DNA of 64,000 nt from an uncultured Bacteroidales bacterium. Lineage in GTDB: Bacteria > Bacteroidota > Bacteroidia > Bacteroidales > UBA932. Below are positions 1 through 7,846 of the stretch, piece after piece (within the stretch, counting starts at the first letter, position 1; every line of letters begins with the position of its first letter). Location: positions 1-64,000 of the forward strand of contig CAJODR010000009.1 in NCBI GenBank assembly GCA_905233275.1, read 5' to 3'. Made by a program: the position numbers and the translations under genes. The notes below the pieces were generated by a model. The model was given only the letters and a program-made list of their open reading frames with translations, did not search any database and had not been told where the DNA came from.

Positions 1-225
1 CGTCGCGGTATTGCACGCCACCACGATGATGTCCGCCCCCATGGAGAGCAGAATCTCGGTAATCGCCCTTGCGCGGTCGGCAATCTCCGAGGCGGCCAGC
101 CCGCCGTAAGGGCAGTGCGCGCTGTCGGCGAAATAAATGTACCTCTCCTCCGGAAGGAGACGTACAATCTCTTTCAGAACGGAAAGTCCGCCGCTGCCGG
201 AATCGAATACTCCAATCGTTGCCAT
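1..225 (-). CDS. murI: Glutamate racemase, N-terminal part (runs off left edge)
   Basis: This is the first 75 codons of glutamate racemase, which makes D-glutamate for peptidoglycan in the cytoplasm. The reverse-strand reading opens with MATIGVFDSGSGGLSV, the family's N-terminal motif with the catalytic-loop Asp and Ser, continues with YFADSAHCPYG, and reaches VACNTAT, which carries the first catalytic cysteine, at the window edge. The ATG at 223-225 is the only sensible start. The gene is divergent from the L,D-transpeptidase at 282, so two peptidoglycan genes share one short intergenic region. The C-terminal half with the second catalytic cysteine lies outside the window. Confidence 0.95.
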   Translation of the reverse strand, partial: MATIGVFDSGSGGLSVLKEIVRLLPEERYIYFADSAHCPYGGLAASEIADRARAITEILLSMGADIIVVACNTAT

Positions 226-259
226 GATACAAAGATAGTGTTTTTCCAATAAAAATTGC

Positions 260-267
260 TACCTTTG
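260..267 (+). promoter_or_regulatory. Bacteroidales -7 element for the L,D-transpeptidase operon
   Basis: TACCTTTG fits the TAnnTTTG -7 consensus of Bacteroidota. It lies 14 bases before the ATG at 282, so the leader would be very short. No convincing -33 element was identified. Confidence 0.6.
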
Positions 268-281
268 AAAACTTGTACGAT

Positions 282-791
282 ATGAAGAAATTAGTTATAG
301 CCATTTCACTCGCTTTACTGTCGCTGACTGCGGCGGCGCAGGAGGGATATTCGATTCTCATTGACAAAGGTTCATTCACGCTGGCACTCCTCGACGAGGG
401 CGGCCGGCAGGTGATGAAATTCCCCGTCGCGACGGGGGAAAACCCCGGTCAGAAGACCCGAAATGGCGACCACAAGACCCCCGAAGGCGTATTCCCTGTC
501 GAATGGATCCAGAACACCAAAGGCATCATGTTCGACTATCACGACGGCGTCGGTCCGGTCGAGGCGTATGGCCCCTGGTTCATCCACATGACCACGCAGG
601 GAGTCAACATCGGCATTCACGGCACCTGCCCTGAAAGAGACGACCGCATCGGGACGCGCGACAGCCACGGCTGCATTCGTCTTCACAACGAAGACCTCCT
701 GACGCTCCTCCCGTACGTCTATCCCGGAATGAAAGTAACCATAATCCCCGGCCCCGACGACCTCGTGGCCGACAATGCGGACAAAAAATAA
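282..791 (+). CDS. L,D-transpeptidase (YkuD domain), secreted
   Basis: This is a periplasmic L,D-transpeptidase that would form or remodel non-classical peptidoglycan cross-links or attach proteins to the wall. Residues 1-19 form a signal peptide (MKKLVIAISLALLSLTAAA). The YkuD signature is complete: IGIHGTCP, then SHGCIRLHN with the catalytic cysteine. The length, 169 residues, fits a minimal single-domain enzyme. The start is the ATG at 282; the frame can be extended to a TTG at 273, but the signal peptide begins cleanly at the ATG. The stop is only 4 bases before glnA, so the two genes are probably co-transcribed. The cross-link type (3-3 or other) cannot be judged. Confidence 0.93.
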   Translation: MKKLVIAISLALLSLTAAAQEGYSILIDKGSFTLALLDEGGRQVMKFPVATGENPGQKTRNGDHKTPEGVFPVEWIQNTKGIMFDYHDGVGPVEAYGPWFIHMTTQGVNIGIHGTCPERDDRIGTRDSHGCIRLHNEDLLTLLPYVYPGMKVTIIPGPDDLVADNADKK

Positions 792-795
792 CACT

Positions 796-2310
796 ATGGA
801 CAAGCAGATTCAGCTAAGCCCCAACGAAGTTGTGGCATTCCTCGGAAAACGCCCCGCGGAGTTTACACGCGAGGACCTTCTCCGTTTCATCGTGGAGAAG
901 GGTATCAGAATGATCGATTTCATGTATCCCGCCGAGGACGGCAGGGTCAAGACCCTCAATTTCACGGTGCACAGCTATGAGTACGCCGACACCATTCTCG
1001 CAGAGGGCGAAAGGGTGGACGGCTCCAGCCTCTTCCCTTCATTCGTTGAGGCGGGAAAGAGCGACCTATACGTCATTCCGCGCTACAGGACGGCATTCGT
1101 CGATCCGTTCTCGGAAATTCCGACGCTGTGCTTCCTCTGCAGCTTCTTCGGAGGTAACGGCGAACCGTTCGACTGCGCTCCGCACCAGACGCTGATGAGG
1201 GCCGCGAATGCATTCTACGCCAGTACCGGCCTCACATTCGAAGCCATGGGCGAACTCGAATATTACGTCATCACCGAGGAGGACGACCTCTTCCCGGCCT
1301 CCGACCAGAGGGGATACCACGAAAGCGAACCGTTCGCAAAGTTGAATGACTTCCGCCGCGCATGCATGGACCACGTCGCCAAGACCGGCGGCATGATCAA
1401 GTACGGCCACAGCGAGGTCGGTAACTTTACCCTCGACGGCCGCATCTATGAGCAGAATGAAATCGAATTCCTCCCCTGCCCGGTCGAGACGGCGGCTGAC
1501 CAGCTGCTGCTCGCAAAATGGGTGATCCGCAATCTCGCGTACCAGTGGGGGCTCGACGTGTCATTCGCCCCGAAGATTACCGTGGGCAAGGCCGGAAGCG
1601 GAATGCATATCCACATGCGCCTCATGAAGGACGGCGTCAATGTCACCCTCGGCGAGCACAGCCAGCTCTCCGACATCGCCAAGAGGGCGATTGCCGGTCT
1701 CATGAAGCTCGCTCCCGCCATCACGGCGTTCGGCAACAAGAATCCCACCTCATACTTCCGTCTCGTCCCCCATCAGGAGGCTCCGACCAACGTTTGCTGG
1801 GGCGACTGCAACCGCAGCGCGCTCGTCCGCGTCCCGCTCGGCTGGTCCAGCGGCACAGACCTCTGCCACAGCGCCAATCCTCAGATTCCTGCCGCCGACC
1901 GCGATACCCGCGGCAAGCAGACCTTCGAGATGCGCTCTCCTGACTGCTCGGCGGACATCTACCAGCTGATGGCCGGCCTTTGCGTCGCCTGCCGTTATGG
2001 TCTGGAAATGCCTGAGGATGAAGCACTTCGCCTCGCGGCCGAGAAGTATGTCGACATGGATATCCACAAAAGCGAGAATGCCGCCCGCCTGGCGACGCTC
2101 GACTGCCTCCCCGACTGCTGCGCAAGGAGCGCCGACGCCCTGGAGGCCGTGCGTGGGGTATTCGAAGCCGAAGGCGTCTTCCGCCCGAAGATGATCGACG
2201 GTATCCTGAAGGGGCTCCGGAGCTTTGGCGACAGCGACCTCCATGAAGCCGCCCGCCGTGATTCCGACCTCATGCGCCGTCTCGTCGACGAATATTTTTA
2301 TTGCGGATAA
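796..2310 (+). CDS. glnA: Glutamine synthetase
   Basis: Glutamine synthetase condenses glutamate and ammonia using ATP in the cytoplasm. At 504 residues it has the size of the glnA-type enzyme, not the roughly 700-residue type III enzyme also common in Bacteroidota. An N-terminal beta-grasp region (about residues 20-110) precedes the catalytic domain. Visible motifs are KAGSGMHIHM near residue 265 (ATP and metal site) and NRSALVRVP near 338 (glutamate and phosphate contacts). The start is the ATG at 796 (MDKQIQLSP); an upstream in-frame start at 775 lies inside the preceding gene. No adenylylation-site motif was identified near the C terminus, so covalent regulation is uncertain. Confidence 0.93.
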   Translation: MDKQIQLSPNEVVAFLGKRPAEFTREDLLRFIVEKGIRMIDFMYPAEDGRVKTLNFTVHSYEYADTILAEGERVDGSSLFPSFVEAGKSDLYVIPRYRTAFVDPFSEIPTLCFLCSFFGGNGEPFDCAPHQTLMRAANAFYASTGLTFEAMGELEYYVITEEDDLFPASDQRGYHESEPFAKLNDFRRACMDHVAKTGGMIKYGHSEVGNFTLDGRIYEQNEIEFLPCPVETAADQLLLAKWVIRNLAYQWGLDVSFAPKITVGKAGSGMHIHMRLMKDGVNVTLGEHSQLSDIAKRAIAGLMKLAPAITAFGNKNPTSYFRLVPHQEAPTNVCWGDCNRSALVRVPLGWSSGTDLCHSANPQIPAADRDTRGKQTFEMRSPDCSADIYQLMAGLCVACRYGLEMPEDEALRLAAEKYVDMDIHKSENAARLATLDCLPDCCARSADALEAVRGVFEAEGVFRPKMIDGILKGLRSFGDSDLHEAARRDSDLMRRLVDEYFYCG

Positions 2311-2317
2311 TATAAAT

Positions 2318-3460
2318 ATGGTAACTGCCGAACAGATCAAGGACCTTCACTCGCGTCTGGGTGTGCTGCAAAGCTGCCTGGATATCGCTGGCAAACGCCG
2401 CGAGGTGGCCTCCCGTCAGGAAGAGACGCTCGCTCCGGATTTCTGGAACGACCCGAAAGCCGCGGAGGGCTTCCTCAAGAAACTCGCTGCCCTGAAGGCC
2501 TGGGTGACAGATTTCGACAGTGCCTCCGAAAAAGCAGACGATCTCGATGTGCTGTACGAATTCGCCCGCGACAGCGTCTCGCAGGGCGAAGAAGAAGCGG
2601 TCGAGACCGACGAAACCCGCGAACTCGACGCCGCCTACAAGGCGGCCAATGACGCCGTTGAAGCCCTCGAGCTCAAGAACATGCTCGGGGGCGAAGGCGA
2701 CAATCTCGGCGCCATTCTCACAATCAACAGCGGCGCAGGCGGTACCGAGGCCAACGACTGGTCCTCCATGCTCATGCGCATGTACCTCCGCTGGGGCGAG
2801 CGCAACGGCTTCAAGATGACGGTCACGGACCTCCTCGAAGGCGAAGAGGCCGGCATCAAGTCCTGCACCATCGAGGTTGAGGGCGATTATGCCTACGGCT
2901 ACCTCAAGGCCGAAAACGGAGTTCACCGCCTGGTGCGCATCTCGCCCTTCAACGCACAGGGCAAGCGGCAGACGACGTTCTCGTCGGTATTCGTCTATCC
3001 CCTGGTGGACGACAGCATCAATATTGAGATCAATCCCGGCGACCTGGAGTGGGATACCTTCCGCAGCGGCGGCCATGGCGGCCAGAATGTCAACAAGGTC
3101 GAGACCGGCGTCCGCGTCCGCCACATTCCCTCCGGAATAATGGTCGAAAACACCGAAACCCGCTCCCAGCAGGACAATCGCCAGAACGCTCTCCGCATCC
3201 TCAAATCGCGCCTCTACGACATCGAGCTCAAGAAACGCCAGGAAAAACAGGCAGAGCTCGAGGGCCAGAAAAAGCGCATCGAGTGGGGCTCCCAGATCCG
3301 CAACTACGTCCTCCATCCGTACAAGCTCGTGAAGGACCTCCGCACCGGCTATTCCACCGCTGACACGCAGGGCGTCCTCGACGGCGACATCGCCGAATTC
3401 ATGAAGACCTTCCTCATGGGAAAGGGCTCCGCAGTCACTGCCGAGGAGGACGATATCTGA
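2318..3460 (+). CDS. prfB: Peptide chain release factor 2, no programmed frameshift
   Basis: RF2 recognises UGA and UAA in the ribosomal A site and triggers peptide release. The protein has 380 residues, with the SPF anticodon-like tripeptide near 209-211 (LVRISPF) and the GGQ catalytic motif near 253-255 (GGHGGQNVNK). The start is the ATG at 2318 (MVTAEQIKDLHSRLG), 7 bases after glnA. In most bacteria this gene carries an in-frame UGA near codon 26 inside CUU-UGA-C and needs a +1 frameshift. Here the equivalent place reads CTG-GAT (VLQSCLDIA) and the frame is uninterrupted, so the classical autoregulation is absent. A strong hairpin follows. Confidence 0.96.
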   Translation: MVTAEQIKDLHSRLGVLQSCLDIAGKRREVASRQEETLAPDFWNDPKAAEGFLKKLAALKAWVTDFDSASEKADDLDVLYEFARDSVSQGEEEAVETDETRELDAAYKAANDAVEALELKNMLGGEGDNLGAILTINSGAGGTEANDWSSMLMRMYLRWGERNGFKMTVTDLLEGEEAGIKSCTIEVEGDYAYGYLKAENGVHRLVRISPFNAQGKRQTTFSSVFVYPLVDDSINIEINPGDLEWDTFRSGGHGGQNVNKVETGVRVRHIPSGIMVENTETRSQQDNRQNALRILKSRLYDIELKKRQEKQAELEGQKKRIEWGSQIRNYVLHPYKLVKDLRTGYSTADTQGVLDGDIAEFMKTFLMGKGSAVTAEEDDI

Positions 3461-3488
3461 TTTTTTTACTTTTCCATGCAAGATTGTG

Positions 3489-3521
3489 CTGCACCCGGGA
3501 TTTAAGGGTGTAGTTTTTTTT
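3489..3521 (+). terminator. Rho-independent terminator after prfB
   Basis: CTGCACCC (3489-3496) pairs with GGGTGTAG (3506-3513), including one G-T pair, and is followed at once by eight T residues. It ends only 9 bases before the start of the next lipoprotein gene, and no clear TAnnTTTG element lies between hairpin and gene, so it might also act as an attenuator. Confidence 0.85.
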
Positions 3522-3530
3522 GAGACGAAT

Positions 3531-4751
3531 ATGAAAAAGACAATTATTCCAATTATGCTCCTTGCCGGTCTCGCGGCTTGCAGCAAAGGCGATTATTTTG
3601 AAGGTGACGGCGATATCGCCGATAAAGGTTATTACGGATATGCAGAAATAGCTGGCGGCCCCGGAGATGGTGGAGTCGCCCCCGGTGAAGGTACCGGTAC
3701 CGGCGATAATCAGGATCATTCCGGCGTCGTAACCGCCGGCGAATGGAACGACCTCGACAACTGGAACTTCTGGAGCGGCCTCATGACAGGAGATGATTAC
3801 AAGGACATGGCTTCGTACTGGGGCTTCTACACTTCCGGCCGCGTGGCCGTTGAGGTGACCTCCGATGGAACTGCGCCTGTAGTTGGTGCCAAAGTAGATC
3901 TGGTCCGTTCAGGAAAGGCAATCTGGTCTGCTGTCACGGACAAATTCGGCCGCGCCGAACTCTTCGTCGACTTCTTCCAGAAGGGCGATCCGGATGCCTC
4001 CTCGCTGTCTGTTACCATTGACGGCAAGGCCCAGGAAGGCCCCGTAGAGATCTCGGCATACGACACTCAGTCGATGCACAAGGTCAACAAATTTACTGTG
4101 ACTCCGACCGTGACGCCGGCCGATATTGTCGATATCGCATTCGTCGTAGACGCGACCGGGTCAATGTTTGACGAAATCGACTTCCTCAAGTCCGATCTCA
4201 AGAGCATTCTCGACAAGGTGGCGGAAATGGAGACCACCACGACAATCCGCACCGCGGCGCTCTTCTATCGCGACGAAGGTGACGAATATGTGACCAAATA
4301 CAACGATTTCTCCAAGAAATTCGACGATACGATCAAGTTTATCGACAAGCAGCGCGCAAGCGGCGGCGGCGACTATCCCGAGGCCGTCCACACGGCCCTC
4401 GATGTGACCCTGAATGAACTCAAATGGGACAATTCCGCCCGCGCCCATCTCGTCTTCATGCTCCTCGACGCCCCCGCCCATCAGGACCACGACGGCGTTC
4501 TTGACAGCCTCCATTCCTCGATGGAAAAATATGCCGCCAAAGGCATCAAGATCATCCCCGTCGCTGCCAGCGGCGTTGACAAAAACACCGAGTTCATGTG
4601 CCGCTTCTTCGCCATCTCCACCGGCGGCACCTACGTCTTCCTAACCAACGACAGCGGCGTCGGCGGCGACCACATCACCCCCTCCGTCGGACAATACCAA
4701 GTCGAAAAACTCAACGAACTCATCGTACGGTTGATAACGAAGTACATTTAA
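3531..4751 (+). CDS. Lipoprotein with von Willebrand factor A domain
   Basis: This is a surface or periplasmic lipoprotein of 406 residues. The lipobox is LAAC (MKKTIIPIMLLAGLAAC). A low-complexity Gly-rich segment follows (about 35-65), then a beta-sandwich-like segment around 100-190 (GAPVVGAKVDLVRSG style, as in carboxypeptidase-regulatory folds), then a vWA domain from about residue 200. The metal-binding DATGSM motif is at about 207, and DYPEAVHTAL fits the domain's later conserved region. vWA domains bind protein ligands through a divalent metal. The ligand is unknown. The gene stands alone between two terminators. The start ATG follows the prfB terminator closely, which is unusual. Confidence 0.85.
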   Translation: MKKTIIPIMLLAGLAACSKGDYFEGDGDIADKGYYGYAEIAGGPGDGGVAPGEGTGTGDNQDHSGVVTAGEWNDLDNWNFWSGLMTGDDYKDMASYWGFYTSGRVAVEVTSDGTAPVVGAKVDLVRSGKAIWSAVTDKFGRAELFVDFFQKGDPDASSLSVTIDGKAQEGPVEISAYDTQSMHKVNKFTVTPTVTPADIVDIAFVVDATGSMFDEIDFLKSDLKSILDKVAEMETTTTIRTAALFYRDEGDEYVTKYNDFSKKFDDTIKFIDKQRASGGGDYPEAVHTALDVTLNELKWDNSARAHLVFMLLDAPAHQDHDGVLDSLHSSMEKYAAKGIKIIPVAASGVDKNTEFMCRFFAISTGGTYVFLTNDSGVGGDHITPSVGQYQVEKLNELIVRLITKYI

Positions 4752-4773
4752 CAGGGTTTATAGAGTTTTTATT

Positions 4774-4809
4774 GGGCTGGCTGTTACTTACAGCCAGCCC
4801 TCGTTTTTT
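4774..4809 (+). terminator. Rho-independent terminator after the vWA lipoprotein
   Basis: GGGCTGGCTGT (4774-4784) and ACAGCCAGCCC (4790-4800) form a perfect 11-base-pair stem with a 5-base loop, followed by TCGTTTTTTG. Confidence 0.92.
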
Positions 4810-4811
4810 GT

Positions 4812-4843
4812 TTTGGAAAAAGTCGGAATTATTATTAACTTTG
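4812..4843 (+). promoter_or_regulatory. Promoter of the small-peptide/fimbrillin operon
   Basis: TTTG (4812-4815) and TAACTTTG (4836-4843) are separated by 20 bases, an excellent match to the Bacteroidota -33/-7 pattern. Transcription would begin near 4850, about 35 bases before the small ORF at 4885. The -33 element overlaps the tail of the preceding terminator. Confidence 0.75.
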
Positions 4844-4884
4844 AACGATTTTTTGAAAGGCAAATCAACATTATTTTTTTATAC

Positions 4885-5016
4885 ATGGAAAAAAAGTACC
4901 TCTACACGGCTCCTGCCGTACGCTTTCTCGCATTACGCTACGAGACAAACTTCCTGACTTCGCCGAACGGCTCCATCGATGATTGGAGCGAAGACACGGA
5001 CGAACTCCAGTTTTAA
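4885..5016 (+). CDS. 43-residue peptide of unknown function
   Basis: This short gene begins MEKKYLYTAPAVRFL and ends DDWSEDTDELQF. It has no signal peptide and no cysteine. The middle contains TSPNGSIDDW, and the last 12 residues are strongly acidic. Short peptides of this general design (basic, aromatic start; a Ser-Pro-Gly-Ser-Ile-Asp-Asp-Trp core; acidic tail) are, from general knowledge, often found ahead of surface lipoprotein genes in Bacteroidales; no function is established to my knowledge. It has its own promoter and lies 21 bases upstream of the fimbrillin-like lipoprotein, so the two are probably co-transcribed. A longer in-frame start at 4813 would lie upstream of the inferred transcription start. 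Confidence 0.7.
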   Translation: MEKKYLYTAPAVRFLALRYETNFLTSPNGSIDDWSEDTDELQF

Positions 5017-5037
5017 TTACCAACCCCTAAAAAACAG

Positions 5038-7170
5038 ATGAACATGAAAAAGTCTCTTCTTTTTGCAGGGTTGGCAACCGTCCTCACCCTCGCAGCTTGC
5101 TCCAAGAGCGAAGTAAACCCCACCCCCAAAGGCGGCAACGAAATCACCGTCATTGCCCTCTCCGATGACACAAAGACATCCAACAACGGTCTTTCCACCG
5201 AATGGAAAGATGGCGATGCACTGACCGCCTTCTACGCCGAAGCCGGGACTACCGACTACAGCAACAACATCAAGTTTACATATACCAGTGGTAATGCTTT
5301 TACTGGTACAGCCGATCTTGATGACGGAACTGATTACGACTGGTATTTCCTTTATCCTTACAATTCTTATTTGGCTGATCCTGCGAATTCAGGAAACAGC
5401 TATGGTTATATAGGCAGTCGCTCGGATTATAATCAGAAGCAGAATGGTTATGACAACAAGGCACACCTCGCCGGAGGCAGTTCAGACGGAAAAACTCCCT
5501 GCTTCCCTCTTTACGGTGTCGTTGAGAATGTCCCTAATGATGAGGAGCCTGTCGTAACGATGCATCAGTTGGCTACCGTTGTAGCTATTAAGGTGACCAA
5601 TACTACATCAGCCCCCGTTCTTATCACCAGCGCCAGCATCACTGCCGAAGAAAACATTGTCGGTAGTTTCTATTACGGCGTCACAAAGACCGGACCTGTC
5701 ATCACGGACAATACCAATGCAAGTTATATGTCCAACACCGCGACCGTGGAGGTTACAAATCCTACCGACCTCGCAACTGGTGAGTCTGCCATCCTGTACG
5801 TCGGTGTGAAGCCTTTCACCGCTGCCAGCGGCACTGATCTCATCTTGACAGTCAAGGGCTCCAATGGTGAAGTCTCATCCACCAAGGCCATGACCTCTGA
5901 TGTCGAATTCGCATCCGGCCACATCAAGACCCTCAAGATCAATTACGACAAGGAAGCCGTCGCTTCCACCACCGAGTGGATCCGTAAGGAAGTTGTCAAT
6001 ATCACCAGCGGCGCCCGCGTTGTTATCGTCGGCACAAACGCCAGCGGAGATTACGCCATGTCCAACGATAATGGTACAAGTAGCGCTCCTGCTGCAAAGG
6101 CTGTTGTGATCGAGAACTATAAGCTTAAAATCGCCCCCGACGCAAATATCCAGTGGGATGTCACAAAAGACGCTTCCGGCAACTTCACATTCTATCCTGC
6201 TGGTGTCATTGACAAGTGGCTGTATTGCACCAATACCAATAATGGCGTCCGCGTAGGTACTAACGACGCCAAGTTGTTCACTTTCGGTGCCGACGGGTAT
6301 TTCGTCCATAGTGGCACCTCTCGTATTGTAGGTATTTACAACAGTGCTGACTGGAGGTGTTATAGTTCAATCGTCGACAATATCAAGAATCAGGAGTTCG
6401 CCTTCTATCAGGAAGTAGAAAAAGGTACCGCAACTCCGGATGCTCCTAAAACACCACTTGACAAGCCTGCGAATGTAACGGCCACTCTCAGCTCTACTGC
6501 AGCCAATGCGATTGATGTTTCCTGGGATGCTGTCACCGGTGCTGCCGCGTATCTTGTTACCGCAGTGCCTACCGGAACAGGTTCCGCTAAAACAGCGAAT
6601 ACTCCGGCTACCAGCACAACATTCACTGATCTTGAATATAATACGGTTTACACCATTTCTGTAGTTGCTCTTCCTTCGGATACTGATAAGAATGCTAATT
6701 CCGAGGCCGCTGAGGCTGCCAGCACTGTGACAACCGGTGCTGACCCTTCTGCCGATAAGACTTATAAATATGTCTTCACAAGTCAGGCATGGAAAGCAAC
6801 CCTTAATGGTAGTGATGCTGATTGGACATCGGTAAAGAACGGTGGTGGATTCAGTAATAACGGTATCCAGGTTACTGCCAGTGGTGCAGGTGCAAGCGGT
6901 ACATCTCCTGTCTCGTTCACAAATGTGACGAAAGTCGTTCTCACTTATAATACGAACAAGAGCCAGGGTGCAGGTGAAATCCTTGTTAAGGTTGGCGACA
7001 ATACTGCAGTAGGTAAAGATGCCGCTTACGGTGGTTCCGGAGACGGCAGGTCTGCATATTTTACCCTCGAATACGAGTTCAGCCCTGCTCAGAATGGCGA
7101 GATCAATATCACTGTCAACACTACCACCAACAGTATTTATCTCGTAAGCGCAGAAATCACTGCTGACTAA
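5038..7170 (+). CDS. Fimbrillin-like lipoprotein with fibronectin type III domain
   Basis: This is a 710-residue lipoprotein (lipobox LAAC; MKKSLLFAGLATVLTLAAC from the second ATG at 5044). Residues about 25-320 resemble the fimbrillin-like fold: a KTSNNGLSTEWKDGDALTAF opening, repeated beta strands, and GHIKTLKINYD closing the domain. Residues about 330-480 have a ricin-like or other beta-rich character that I cannot assign. A fibronectin type III domain lies near 485-570 (ATLSSTAANAIDVSWDAVTG). The last 140 residues form a further beta domain. It is probably exposed at the cell surface and may mediate adhesion. It follows the 43-residue peptide and precedes a small lipoprotein in one apparent operon. 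Confidence 0.75.
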   Translation: MNMKKSLLFAGLATVLTLAACSKSEVNPTPKGGNEITVIALSDDTKTSNNGLSTEWKDGDALTAFYAEAGTTDYSNNIKFTYTSGNAFTGTADLDDGTDYDWYFLYPYNSYLADPANSGNSYGYIGSRSDYNQKQNGYDNKAHLAGGSSDGKTPCFPLYGVVENVPNDEEPVVTMHQLATVVAIKVTNTTSAPVLITSASITAEENIVGSFYYGVTKTGPVITDNTNASYMSNTATVEVTNPTDLATGESAILYVGVKPFTAASGTDLILTVKGSNGEVSSTKAMTSDVEFASGHIKTLKINYDKEAVASTTEWIRKEVVNITSGARVVIVGTNASGDYAMSNDNGTSSAPAAKAVVIENYKLKIAPDANIQWDVTKDASGNFTFYPAGVIDKWLYCTNTNNGVRVGTNDAKLFTFGADGYFVHSGTSRIVGIYNSADWRCYSSIVDNIKNQEFAFYQEVEKGTATPDAPKTPLDKPANVTATLSSTAANAIDVSWDAVTGAAAYLVTAVPTGTGSAKTANTPATSTTFTDLEYNTVYTISVVALPSDTDKNANSEAAEAASTVTTGADPSADKTYKYVFTSQAWKATLNGSDADWTSVKNGGGFSNNGIQVTASGAGASGTSPVSFTNVTKVVLTYNTNKSQGAGEILVKVGDNTAVGKDAAYGGSGDGRSAYFTLEYEFSPAQNGEINITVNTTTNSIYLVSAEITAD

Positions 7171-7186
7171 CCTTATTGTAGCAATT

Positions 7187-7720
7187 ATGAAAAAAGTACT
7201 TATTCTTGCAGTTGCTGTGCTCAGCGTGTTTGCTGTTTCTTGCAAAAACGGAAGCAAGAGTGCGGATGCCTCAAAGGCTGATGCTCCCAAGGAAGAGTTC
7301 AAGGTGCCGGACGATTGGCAGACCTATGATGTTGAGAATTTCTCGATCAGTTTCCCTGCCATGGAGGTTTCTTCATGGAGCGGCGTTGAATTCATGAATG
7401 CCGACGGAGAAGGTGTCGACCTCGATTGCACCTGGGGCGAGTCTTCCCCGACTCCTGCACAGCTCGCCGAATATGGCAAGAACCTGAAATACCTTCGCAC
7501 CTCCATGGGAGAAACGGATGTCGAGGATCCTGTCATTGATGGCAATGTGTTGACACTCAAGAGCAAAGCCGGCAACGGCAAGGTGATCTTAAGCTTTTGC
7601 GTAATTCGTGACGACGTCGATCACGGAGTCGCCGGAAGCATCGTTTTCGACCCCGCCGTCAACCCTGACTACGAAGTCACAGCACGCAACATCATCAGCA
7701 CCATTAAGGTCAAGAAGTAG
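7187..7720 (+). CDS. Small lipoprotein of unknown function
   Basis: This is a 177-residue lipoprotein: signal MKKVLILAVAVLSVFAVSC with the lipid-attachment cysteine at 19, a Lys/Ala/Ser-rich spacer, then a compact domain from about residue 40 (VPDDWQTYDVENFSISFPA). The wording of that domain resembles the general PsbP/DUF1795-like layout of proteins beginning with a strand-rich FSISFP segment, but the match is too weak to name. It lies 16 bases after the fimbrillin/FnIII gene and is closed by a strong hairpin. Confidence 0.75.
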   Translation: MKKVLILAVAVLSVFAVSCKNGSKSADASKADAPKEEFKVPDDWQTYDVENFSISFPAMEVSSWSGVEFMNADGEGVDLDCTWGESSPTPAQLAEYGKNLKYLRTSMGETDVEDPVIDGNVLTLKSKAGNGKVILSFCVIRDDVDHGVAGSIVFDPAVNPDYEVTARNIISTIKVKK

Positions 7721-7749
7721 GTTTTTCCCCTTCCTGCCAAACAAAAACC

Positions 7750-7787
7750 AAAATTTCCGGTCCCCGCCCCCGAGGACCGGAAATTTT
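7750..7787. terminator. Strong hairpin terminator, likely bidirectional
   Basis: AAAATTTCCGGTCC (7750-7763) and GGACCGGAAATTTT (7774-7787) form a perfect 14-base-pair stem. The A/T ends give a U-run on either strand. It separates the small lipoprotein gene from the HPr-kinase-like gene. Confidence 0.88.
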
Positions 7788-7802
7788 ATGCAAAAAAATT
7801 GC

Positions 7803-7810
7803 TATCTTTG
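7803..7810 (+). promoter_or_regulatory. -7 element for the kinase-like/fimbrillin-like gene pair
   Basis: TATCTTTG matches the TAnnTTTG consensus 36 bases before the ATG at 7847. Confidence 0.65.
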
Positions 7811-7846
7811 TTATTCTACGGCATCAGCCGTACAAAGGACATTATT

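Noticed and set aside
2270..3586. 438-codon reverse frame over prfB
   Set aside because: It is an antisense shadow of RF2, whose motifs are all on the forward strand.
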